Part shown: positions 58,170 to 64,000 of the stretch, piece after piece | How positions within the stretch are numbered: the first letter of the stretch is position 1 | Layout of the letters: every line of letters begins with the position of its first letter | Source of the DNA: Nitrospirota bacterium | GTDB taxonomy: Bacteria; Nitrospirota; Nitrospiria; Nitrospirales; Nitrospiraceae | Assembly (NCBI GenBank): GCA_040757595.1 | Contig: JBFLWP010000004.1 | Location: 146,351-210,350, forward strand | DNA: 64,000 nucleotides | Direction: 5' to 3' | The notes under the pieces: generated by a model | Told to the model about the DNA's origin: nothing | The model's database searches: none | What the model saw: the letters and a program-made list of their open reading frames with translations, nothing else | Program-made: the position numbers and the translations under genes

Positions 58170-59519
58170 TCAACGATCGGGCAGGACCTTGCGGACCGCG
58201 CAGAGCAACTGGCCCTCCGCGAGTCTCGCGCGCACCTCGTCCCCGATCGAGACGTCGGTCGCCCGCCGGACCACCCGGCCGTCCGGAACGGTCTGCACGA
58301 TCCCGTAGCCGCGGGCCAGGATCGCCAGCGGACTCAGCCCGTCCAAGGCCAGGGCCAACGAACGCACCGCCTGGTGCCGGAGGGCCAGCGTGCCCGCCAC
58401 GCTCCGCTCCGTGCGCTTCAACAGCTGCGGCACCAGCAGGAGCGCGCCTCGGATTCTGGCCAGCGGACTCGCCAGGCCCAACTCATGCCGGGATGCCACG
58501 AGCCGTTGCCGGAGTCCCAGAAGCGAATCCTGCACCGCATGCAAGAACCGGCCGGTGGCGTCGTCCAGCCGCTGCGCATGACGCTGGAGCGGCAGCACCC
58601 GGACCGAGAGGGTCCCTTCGCAAGCCTCGACCCGATGCCGGGCCAGGGTCAGCCACAGACGCATCGCCCGCTCCCGCCGCGAGCGGAGGTCCTCCAGGGT
58701 CTGGAACAATTCTTCCCGCACCGGCACCACCGCCTCCGCCGCAGCCGAAGGGGTCGGCGCCCGGTAGTCCGCCGCGAAATCGGCCAACGTGTAGTCGATC
58801 TCGTGCCCCACGGCGGACACCACGGGAACGAGCGAGGAGGCGATCGCCCGGACGACCGCCTCCTCGTTGAAGCACCAGAGATCCTCCCACGACCCGCCGC
58901 CCCGCCCGACGATCATCACGTCCACGAGACCGGAGGCGCCCAGCGTGCGGATCGCCTCCGCGATCCGCGGCGCCGCGTCGGCCCCCTGGACCGGAACGGG
59001 ACAGATCACGACGCCCAGGGAGGGGCAGCGGCGCGCGAGCACGGCCAGCAAGTCCCGGACGGCGGCGCCGGTCGGAGAGGTCACCAGCCCCACCCGACGC
59101 GGCAGGAAAGGCAGCGGCCGCTTGCGGGCCTCGTCGAAGAGCCCCTCGCGCGCCAGCCTCTCCTTGAGTTGCTCGAACGCCAGTTGCAGGGCGCCGACGC
59201 CCTTGGGCTCCAGATAGTCCAGGATGACCTGGTACTCCCCGCGGGGCTCGTACACGGTGAGGCGGCCGCGCACGATGACCTGGAGACCTTCCCGGAGCGC
59301 GAAGCGGAGGCGCTGCGCGCCGGTCCGGAACAGGACCGCCCGGAGCTGACTGTCGGAGTCCTTCAGGGTGAAATAGAGGTGCCCGGAGGAGGGAGTCCGG
59401 AGGTTGGACACCTCGCCCTCGATCCAGACGTCGGGGAACTCCTGCTCGAGCCGGTCACGAACCAGCGCGGTGAGTTCGCTGACCGTGAGAATCCGCTTCG
59501 GCTGAGCGCCCGCGCCCAT
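58170..59519 (-). CDS. xseA: Exonuclease VII large subunit
   Basis: A 449-residue XseA with an N-terminal OB fold (VWIEGEVSNLRTPSSGHLYF), a catalytic core (VGLVTSPTGAAVRDLL, GRGGGSWEDLWCFNEE) and a long coiled coil. It degrades single-stranded DNA. It is in a run with xseB and the YmdB-like gene. Confidence 0.93.
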   Translation of the reverse strand: MGAGAQPKRILTVSELTALVRDRLEQEFPDVWIEGEVSNLRTPSSGHLYFTLKDSDSQLRAVLFRTGAQRLRFALREGLQVIVRGRLTVYEPRGEYQVILDYLEPKGVGALQLAFEQLKERLAREGLFDEARKRPLPFLPRRVGLVTSPTGAAVRDLLAVLARRCPSLGVVICPVPVQGADAAPRIAEAIRTLGASGLVDVMIVGRGGGSWEDLWCFNEEAVVRAIASSLVPVVSAVGHEIDYTLADFAADYRAPTPSAAAEAVVPVREELFQTLEDLRSRRERAMRLWLTLARHRVEACEGTLSVRVLPLQRHAQRLDDATGRFLHAVQDSLLGLRQRLVASRHELGLASPLARIRGALLLVPQLLKRTERSVAGTLALRHQAVRSLALALDGLSPLAILARGYGIVQTVPDGRVVRRATDVSIGDEVRARLAEGQLLCAVRKVLPDR

Positions 59520-59582
59520 GCGGATACGATCACCTGCGACGCAAGCAGGCGGACGGGAGACTCCATCGCATGCGCCTGCCGA

Positions 59583-60362
59583 TCATTCCGGGATCCGAAG
59601 CCGCTGGATGCTGACGGCCTTCCCGATCGCCCCGTCCAGCTCGATCAACGCCGCGCTGAAGACGGCCGGCCCGGAGGCGACCTCGAAGCGGCGCGGCATC
59701 TGCGTCAGGAACTTCTCGATGGCGAGCTCTTTCCTGATGCCGATCACGGAGTGGACCGGACCGGTCATGCCGATGTCCGTCAGGTAGGCGGTCCCCTTCG
59801 GCAGGATCTGCTCGTCGGCGGTCTGGACGTGGGTGTGCGTGCCGACCACCGCCGTCACGTCCCCGTCCAGAAAATGGCCCATCGCCATCTTCTCGGAAGT
59901 CGCCTCCGCGTGCATGTCCACGATGATCGCCCGCGTCTCAGCCTTGAGCTTCGCCACTTCCCGCCTGGCCGCCTGGAACGGGCAGTCCAGGGACGGCATG
60001 TACACCCGCCCCATCAGCTGCAGCACCGCGAGCCGCTCCCCGCCGGCCGTCTCCACCACCAGGCTCCCGCGTCCCGGGGCCCCGTCGGGATAGTTCGCCG
60101 GCCGCAGCAGCCTCGGCTCCCGCCCGATGAACTCCACAATCTCCTTCTTGTCCCACGCGTGGTTGCCGGTGGTGATCACCGAGAGCCCCAGATCGAACAG
60201 CTCACCGGCCAGCTCGGGAGTGATCCCGAACCCGCCGGCCACGTTCTCCCCGTTGCCGACGACCAGGTCGACGCCGTGCTGCGCGACGACCCTGGGAAGC
60301 GTGCGCGCGATCGCCCGCCGGCCCGGCTCCCCCACGATGTCGCCGATGAACAGAACTTTCAT
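59583..60362 (-). CDS. YmdB-like metallophosphoesterase (TIGR00282)
   Basis: A 259-residue calcineurin-like phosphoesterase with GDIVGEPGR at residues 6-14, GNGENVAGG and a GNHAWD motif. YmdB, its Bacillus relative, hydrolyses cyclic nucleotides and is often next to rny. The ATG at 60362 is used. It follows rny in the same direction. Confidence 0.88.
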   Translation of the reverse strand: MKVLFIGDIVGEPGRRAIARTLPRVVAQHGVDLVVGNGENVAGGFGITPELAGELFDLGLSVITTGNHAWDKKEIVEFIGREPRLLRPANYPDGAPGRGSLVVETAGGERLAVLQLMGRVYMPSLDCPFQAARREVAKLKAETRAIIVDMHAEATSEKMAMGHFLDGDVTAVVGTHTHVQTADEQILPKGTAYLTDIGMTGPVHSVIGIRKELAIEKFLTQMPRRFEVASGPAVFSAALIELDGAIGKAVSIQRLRIPE

Positions 60363-60370
60363 GGCTTCGC

Positions 60371-60458
60371 CCAGGCACGAGGTAAGGGACGCGGGGCGCG
60401 GGGCCAAAACAGCCTCGGCCCAGCCTCGCGCCTCGAACCTCGCACCCCACGCCTCACT
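60371..60458. repeat. Degenerate words between rny and ymdB-like
   Basis: GGGACGCGGGGCGCGGGG and the words CTCGCGC, CTCGAAC, CTCGCAC, together with CACGCCTCAC, fill the spacer. These belong to the same style of degenerate heptamer repeat as elsewhere. Confidence 0.5.
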
Positions 60459-62031
60459 TCGCGTAATCCACGTACCGGCTCTCGCGGATGACGGTCACCT
60501 TGATCTGGCCCGGGTAGGTCAGCTCCTGCTCGATCTTCTTGGCCAATTCCCGGGACATCAGCGCCGAATCGGCGTCGCTGATCTCGTCCTGCCGGACGAT
60601 GACGCGGATCTCCCGGCCCGCCTGGATCGCGTAGGCCTTCTGCACCCCCTTGAACCCGGTCGCCAGGGACTCCAGCTTTTCCAGCCGCTTGACGTACGAC
60701 TCGAGCGCCTCTCGCCTGGCCCCGGGCCTGGCCGCCGACAAGGCTTCCGCCGCCGCCACCAGCACGGTTTCCGGACAGATCGGCTCGACCTGCTCGTGGT
60801 GGGCGGCGATGGCGTTCACGACTTTCGGCGACTCCCCGTAGCGCTTGGCGATCTCCGCGCCCAGCATCGCGTGGGGCCCCTCCTCCTCGTGGCTGACCGC
60901 CTTCCCGATGTCGTGCAGCAGCGCACCCCGCTTGGCCAGCTTCACGTCCAGGCCCAGCTCGGCCGCCATGGTCCCGCAGATGTACGCGGCCTCACGGGCG
61001 TGGTAGAGGTTGTTCTGCCCGTAGCTGGTCCGGTATTTCAGCTTGCCCAGCACCTTGACCAGCTCGGGATGGAAATCCGCGAGCCCCACCTCGAAGATGA
61101 CCTTCTCCGCCTCTTCCACCATCAGCTTGTCGAGGTCGGTCTTGACCTTTTCGACGATCTCCTCGATGCGGGTCGGGTGGATCCGGCCGTCCTGCATCAG
61201 CCGCTCCAGCGAGACCTTGGCGATCTCCCGGCGCAGGGGATCGAATCCGGACACGATGACCGCCTCCGGCGTCTCGTCGATGATCAGGTCGATCCCCGTG
61301 GCCGCTTCGATCGCCCGGATGTTGCGCCCCTCCCGCCCGATGATGCGGCCCTTCATCCCGTCGTTGGGAAGCGGCACGACCGAGATGGTCGCCTCGGAGA
61401 CGTAATCTCGCGTCACCCGCTGGATGGACCGGGCGATGATCTCCCGCGCCTCCCGCTCCGCATTCTCCTTCGCCTCGTCAATGATGCGCTTGGCAGCGCC
61501 GGCCGCCTCGAGCCGCGCCTCGCTCTCGATTTCGCTCAACAGCTGGCGCTTGGCCTCCTCGACCGTCATGCCGGCGACCCGCTCCAGCGCCTCCCGATGC
61601 TCCTTGACAGCCCGATCGCAGGCGGCCTCCTTGGCGGCAATCGCCTCGTCGCGCTTCGCCAAGGCCTGCTCGCGTTTCTGTATCTCGGCTTCGCGCTTGT
61701 CGACGGTGGCGGTCTTGCGGTCCAGATTTTCCTCGCGGGAGAGCAGCCGCTTCTCCTGCGAGGCAAGCTCCGACCGCTTCTCCTTCTCCTCCTTTTCAAG
61801 CTCGGCCTTGGCCTGAAACAGCAGACCCTTGGCTTCCAGCTTGGCTTCCTTGACGAGATTCTCCGCCTCCCGTTCCGCTCCCTGGAGAACCTGTCGCGCC
61901 TGCTCTTCGGCCTGGCTCCGGCTGGCGGCCAAGGCCTTCCTCCGGAGCGCGGCGGCGACTCCGATCCCCACGAGCGCGCCCAGGAGCGCGACGATCCCGT
62001 AGATGACAACGGTCGTTAGAATGGTCTCCAC
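60454..62031 (-). CDS. rny: Ribonuclease Y
   Basis: A 525-residue RNase Y with an N-terminal membrane anchor, a long coiled coil, a KH domain (GRIIGREGRNIRA) and an HD domain (LLHDIGKAVSHEEEGPH). It begins RNA decay in many bacteria without RNase E. The start is GTG at 62031, and the ribosome-binding site is close (AAAAGGGG), so the true start is uncertain. The ymdB-like gene follows. Confidence 0.92.
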   Translation of the reverse strand: METILTTVVIYGIVALLGALVGIGVAAALRRKALAASRSQAEEQARQVLQGAEREAENLVKEAKLEAKGLLFQAKAELEKEEKEKRSELASQEKRLLSREENLDRKTATVDKREAEIQKREQALAKRDEAIAAKEAACDRAVKEHREALERVAGMTVEEAKRQLLSEIESEARLEAAGAAKRIIDEAKENAEREAREIIARSIQRVTRDYVSEATISVVPLPNDGMKGRIIGREGRNIRAIEAATGIDLIIDETPEAVIVSGFDPLRREIAKVSLERLMQDGRIHPTRIEEIVEKVKTDLDKLMVEEAEKVIFEVGLADFHPELVKVLGKLKYRTSYGQNNLYHAREAAYICGTMAAELGLDVKLAKRGALLHDIGKAVSHEEEGPHAMLGAEIAKRYGESPKVVNAIAAHHEQVEPICPETVLVAAAEALSAARPGARREALESYVKRLEKLESLATGFKGVQKAYAIQAGREIRVIVRQDEISDADSALMSRELAKKIEQELTYPGQIKVTVIRESRYVDYAK

Positions 62032-62322
62032 CCCCTTTTGGCAGAATCAGGGCAATCCGGGAGCTGGATAAGAAACAGGAGGTCAGCGGACCGAAGCAGG
62101 ACGGGCTCGGACGCCCGCCGTCGTAGCGGATCAGACCGTGGGACGAGGCACGAAGGACAACCGACGGCTGAACGAGTCGAGTCGAGGGGGACGAGGCCGA
62201 CCCCTTGGATACGCGCGAGGTCTCGCCTCTCTCACGAGAGCCAACTGGCGATCGGGCGTCGGATCCGGACGATCAGGCGTCGCCCGATCGGCTTCCCCCG
62301 CCCACCTTGGCCAGCCCCACCA
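62032..62322. other. Gap between rny and the candidate ncRNA
   Basis: No gene is visible. The sequence has many GC-rich inverted stretches, for example GATCGGGCGTCGGATCC and GGCGTCGCCCGATC. It may include a 5' leader of rny or its promoter, but I see no clear one. Confidence 0.35.
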
Positions 62323-62527
62323 GCCGGCCTCAAATGGCGCTCGGCCGGCGGGAACTCCTAGCAGCACTGTCTTTCCCCACTCAACGATCCAGCGTATCAC
62401 CGACAACTGCATCATCTTCTCGTTCGAAACAACCGTCAATGCGTTATCCCGTCTCCTTGCGAAGCCACGCGGTCCAACCTGCATCGGGGCTTCCTGTGAT
62501 TCCTGCCCAGGCTCCCCAAGTCAGTGT
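62323..62527 (-). ncRNA. ssrS: Candidate 6S RNA
   Basis: In the zapA-rny gap, a leftward transcript from a promoter at 62534-62562 could run about 200 nt. The 5' CACTGACTT near 62526 pairs with 3' AAGACAGTG near 62365 (8 of 9), giving a long-range closing stem as in 6S RNA. A GC-rich hairpin, GCCGGCC with GGCCGGC at 62323-62349, could end it. 6S RNA is often next to zapA. The central bubble was not verified. Confidence 0.35.
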
Positions 62528-62533
62528 GAACGT

Positions 62534-62562
62534 ACCGTAGCAGATACGAACGAGCAATGCAA
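62534..62562 (-). promoter_or_regulatory. Promoter of the candidate 6S RNA
   Basis: On the reverse strand TTGCAT (62557-62562), a 17-bp spacer and TACGGT (62534-62539), with a TGC extension before the -10. Confidence 0.45.
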
Positions 62563-62587
62563 GGGCTTCTCCCGCCGCGCACCCCGC

Positions 62588-62881
62588 TCAGCGGCGGTGA
62601 GCCGGCTCCAACTGCTCGTCGATGGATTCCAGCAGGCTCAGGGCGCGTCGCTCGACCGCCGCCCCCTCCTGTTGGCGGATCTGCTCGGCCTGAAACAGCT
62701 GATGCGCGATGTTGATGGCGGTCAGCACGGCCAGCTTGACGGGGGTCGCGGTCTTCATGCCGCTGGCGAGGCTGCGCATCTGCTCGTCCACGTGAGCCGC
62801 CACCCGTCTGATGTACTCTTCGTCCGCGTCCCCTCGGATCACATACCGCTGGCCGTAGATCTCCACCTGTGAGGTCCTCAA
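62588..62881 (-). CDS. zapA: Cell division protein ZapA
   Basis: A 97-residue ZapA-like protein (QVEIYGQRYVIRGDADEEYI, KLAVLTAINIAHQL). It promotes FtsZ bundling. The TTG start at 62881 has AAGGAGG 6 bp upstream, and the stop of the ZapB-like gene overlaps it (TTGA). Confidence 0.85.
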   Translation of the reverse strand: MRTSQVEIYGQRYVIRGDADEEYIRRVAAHVDEQMRSLASGMKTATPVKLAVLTAINIAHQLFQAEQIRQQEGAAVERRALSLLESIDEQLEPAHRR

Positions 62882-63129
62882 GACGCCACCTCCTTGGATT
62901 GCTCCATGCACTCCAAGACGTCCAGCTCGCCCAACACCTTTTCGATCCGCGAGCGGATATCGTCCCGCTCGTCTTCCCACCGTCGGTTCGATTCCTCCTG
63001 CTTGAGGAGCTGCTGTCGTGCCGACCGCAGCTCTCCCTCTAACGCAGTGTTGGCGCGTTTGAGCGATTGAACCAGCTCGACCAGGCTCCGCACCCGGGCC
63101 TCCAGGGCATCCATCTTATCCAGTGCCAT
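62878..63129 (-). CDS. ZapB-like coiled-coil protein
   Basis: An 83-residue coiled-coil protein (VRSLVELVQSLKRANTALEG) in the position expected for ZapB, before zapA. It is probably a division-associated partner. Function inferred from position and fold. The stop overlaps zapA's TTG. Confidence 0.68.
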   Translation of the reverse strand: MALDKMDALEARVRSLVELVQSLKRANTALEGELRSARQQLLKQEESNRRWEDERDDIRSRIEKVLGELDVLECMEQSKEVAS

Positions 63130-63156
63130 CCGTCCTCCTCTTCTCAGCTCTCAGCC

Positions 63157-63200
63157 ATCAGCAGTCAGCTTTGACCGCCGGTCGGCAACTGACTGCTGAT
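63157..63200. repeat. Inverted repeat of AGTCAG-type words
   Basis: ATCAGCAGTCAG (63157-63168) and CTGACTGCTGAT (63189-63200) are a perfect 12-bp inverted repeat. Tandem TCAGCTC words precede it. It lies between slt and the zapB-like gene. Confidence 0.6.
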
Positions 63201-63224
63201 CGCTGTCGGCTTCTTATAGAAGCC

Positions 63225-64000
63225 TCAGCAGACCTTGTCAAGGAAGCGGGGCCCGCAGGCGGCGCCGCCGAGCCGGCGATATTCGCGGTAGCTGCGGAGC
63301 ACCCGTTTGACGTAGAGCCGGGTCTCCTGGTAGGGGATCAGCTCCACGAACTCGTCCGCGTCCCTGGCCCCGTTCTTGGCGATCCAGCCGGTCACGGCCT
63401 GCGGTCCGGCGTTGTAGGCCGCCACCGCGTGCATGACGTTGCCGGAAAACTGCTGGAGCAACTGCTCCAGGTAGCGGACGCCCACCCGGATGTTGGTTTC
63501 CTGATCGAACAGTTCGTCCCGGCCGACCGCGGCCATGCCCCGCCGTCTGGCCACCGCCTGGGCCGTGTCCGGCATCACCTGCATGAGCCCCACCGCCCCC
63601 ACGCGCGAGACGGCCCGCGGATCGTACTGGCTCTCCTCGCGGATGATCGCGGCCGCCAGGTAGGGATCAACGAGCCCGCCGGCGTTCTCCCGGATCGTGG
63701 GCAGGTAGGCGGTCGGATAGGCGACGGGCCAGAGCGCGAGCGGCACCGCGTCCCCGCCCCGCTCCAGCGCGTCCTTGAAATACAGCCGCGCCAGCCTGAG
63801 GGCCTGGTAGTGGGCGCCCGCCTCGCTGAGCAGGGAGGAGAGGGCGACCAGTACGTCGCGATCACGGGCGTAGCGCTCGACGAGGGAGCCCCATTCCCTG
63901 GCCGCTTCCTGATCCAAACCGAGGAGCTTCAACTCCGCGGCCCGGCGAGCATGCACGTCGTGCAGGAGCGGGCTTCCGTCCGCCAGCGCCGGAGGCCCCG
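63225..64000 (-). CDS. Soluble lytic transglycosylase, 5' end outside window
   Basis: The C-terminal 258 residues of an SLT-type lytic transglycosylase. The catalytic Glu is in IIREESQYDPRAVS, followed by GLMQVMPDTA and AYNAGP. It cleaves peptidoglycan. The frame stays open to the window edge, so the N-terminal superhelix is missing here. Downstream are the zapB-like and zapA genes. Confidence 0.87.
   Translation of the reverse strand, partial: GPPALADGSPLLHDVHARRAAELKLLGLDQEAAREWGSLVERYARDRDVLVALSSLLSEAGAHYQALRLARLYFKDALERGGDAVPLALWPVAYPTAYLPTIRENAGGLVDPYLAAAIIREESQYDPRAVSRVGAVGLMQVMPDTAQAVARRRGMAAVGRDELFDQETNIRVGVRYLEQLLQQFSGNVMHAVAAYNAGPQAVTGWIAKNGARDADEFVELIPYQETRLYVKRVLRSYREYRRLGGAACGPRFLDKVC

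Noticed and set aside
1-64000. CRISPR arrays, tRNA or rRNA genes
   Set aside because: I found no regularly spaced identical repeats and no tRNA or rRNA consensus segments. The short heptamer repeats are too short and degenerate for CRISPR.

Overview
The window is about 64 kb of GC-rich bacterial chromosome with tightly packed, often overlapping genes and no rRNA, tRNA or CRISPR array that I can see. My best guess is a Nitrospirota (Nitrospira-like) bacterium. This rests on general resemblance: dense GC-rich operons, spacers made of degenerate GTGACG-type heptamers, a short-Q-loop bd oxidase, orphan SoxCD-like genes and many small PilZ, TfoX, VOC and CBS proteins. No marker gene settles it. 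LAYOUT. (1) 1-11.1 kb is an acyl-CoA/propionate block: a metallo-beta-lactamase hydrolase, a B12-binding mutase subunit, a thiolase with its DUF35 partner, MeaB, enoyl-CoA hydratase, PrpD-, PrpB- and PrpC-like enzymes and an acyl-CoA ligase. An RlmI-like methyltransferase lies on the other strand. Several gene ends here are built from short repeats. (2) 11.2-20.1 kb holds two envelope proteins, an ECF transporter whose S component and both ATPases form one polypeptide, its EcfT, a SoxCD-like pair, PilZ, a nitrilase-fold hydrolase and a glutathionyl-hydroquinone reductase. (3) 20.1-33.6 kb is accessory: a candidate sigma-54 promoter, a hicB remnant cut by a 161-bp MITE-like element, a TetR gene with its operator, small membrane proteins, a BNR-repeat protein with an overlapping MoaD-like gene, cytochrome bd oxidase, and a second MITE-like element flanked by CTAG. 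(4) 33.6-44.3 kb looks like a metal(loid) and stress island, in parts AT-richer than its surroundings: a Crp/Fnr regulator, a Trx-like protein, a frameshifted DsrE gene, a mercury-type operon without MerA (MerR, Cys-rich Trx-like protein, MerF, AhpD-like, DsrE), an arsenic operon (ArsM, ArsR, ArsS, PiT transporter) and an outer-membrane protein gene. Three promoters here share one architecture, TGTAA-N6-TYACA, then exactly 21 bp, then a TAYTCW -10 box. This fits class II activation by a Crp/Fnr-family protein. (5) 44.3-49.1 kb is a defence-like patch: a DUF4926/DUF6883 pair, a remnant of a second restriction enzyme, and one 1312-residue frame joining a type IIG restriction-modification enzyme to a Fic domain, with a small Fic-antitoxin-like ORF in another frame at the junction. 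(6) 49.2-64 kb is mostly housekeeping: VOC protein, HflK/HflC, formate-THF ligase, M23 peptidase, CutA, rhodanese, epimerase, TlyA, XseB, XseA, YmdB-like phosphodiesterase, RNase Y, a candidate 6S RNA, ZapA, a ZapB-like protein and a lytic transglycosylase cut by the window edge. The most rewarding items to follow up are the shared Crp/Fnr promoter set, the MerA-less mer-type operon with Cys-Cys tails, the RM-Fic fusion, and the heptamer repeats that supply start codons, stop codons and in-frame linkers.
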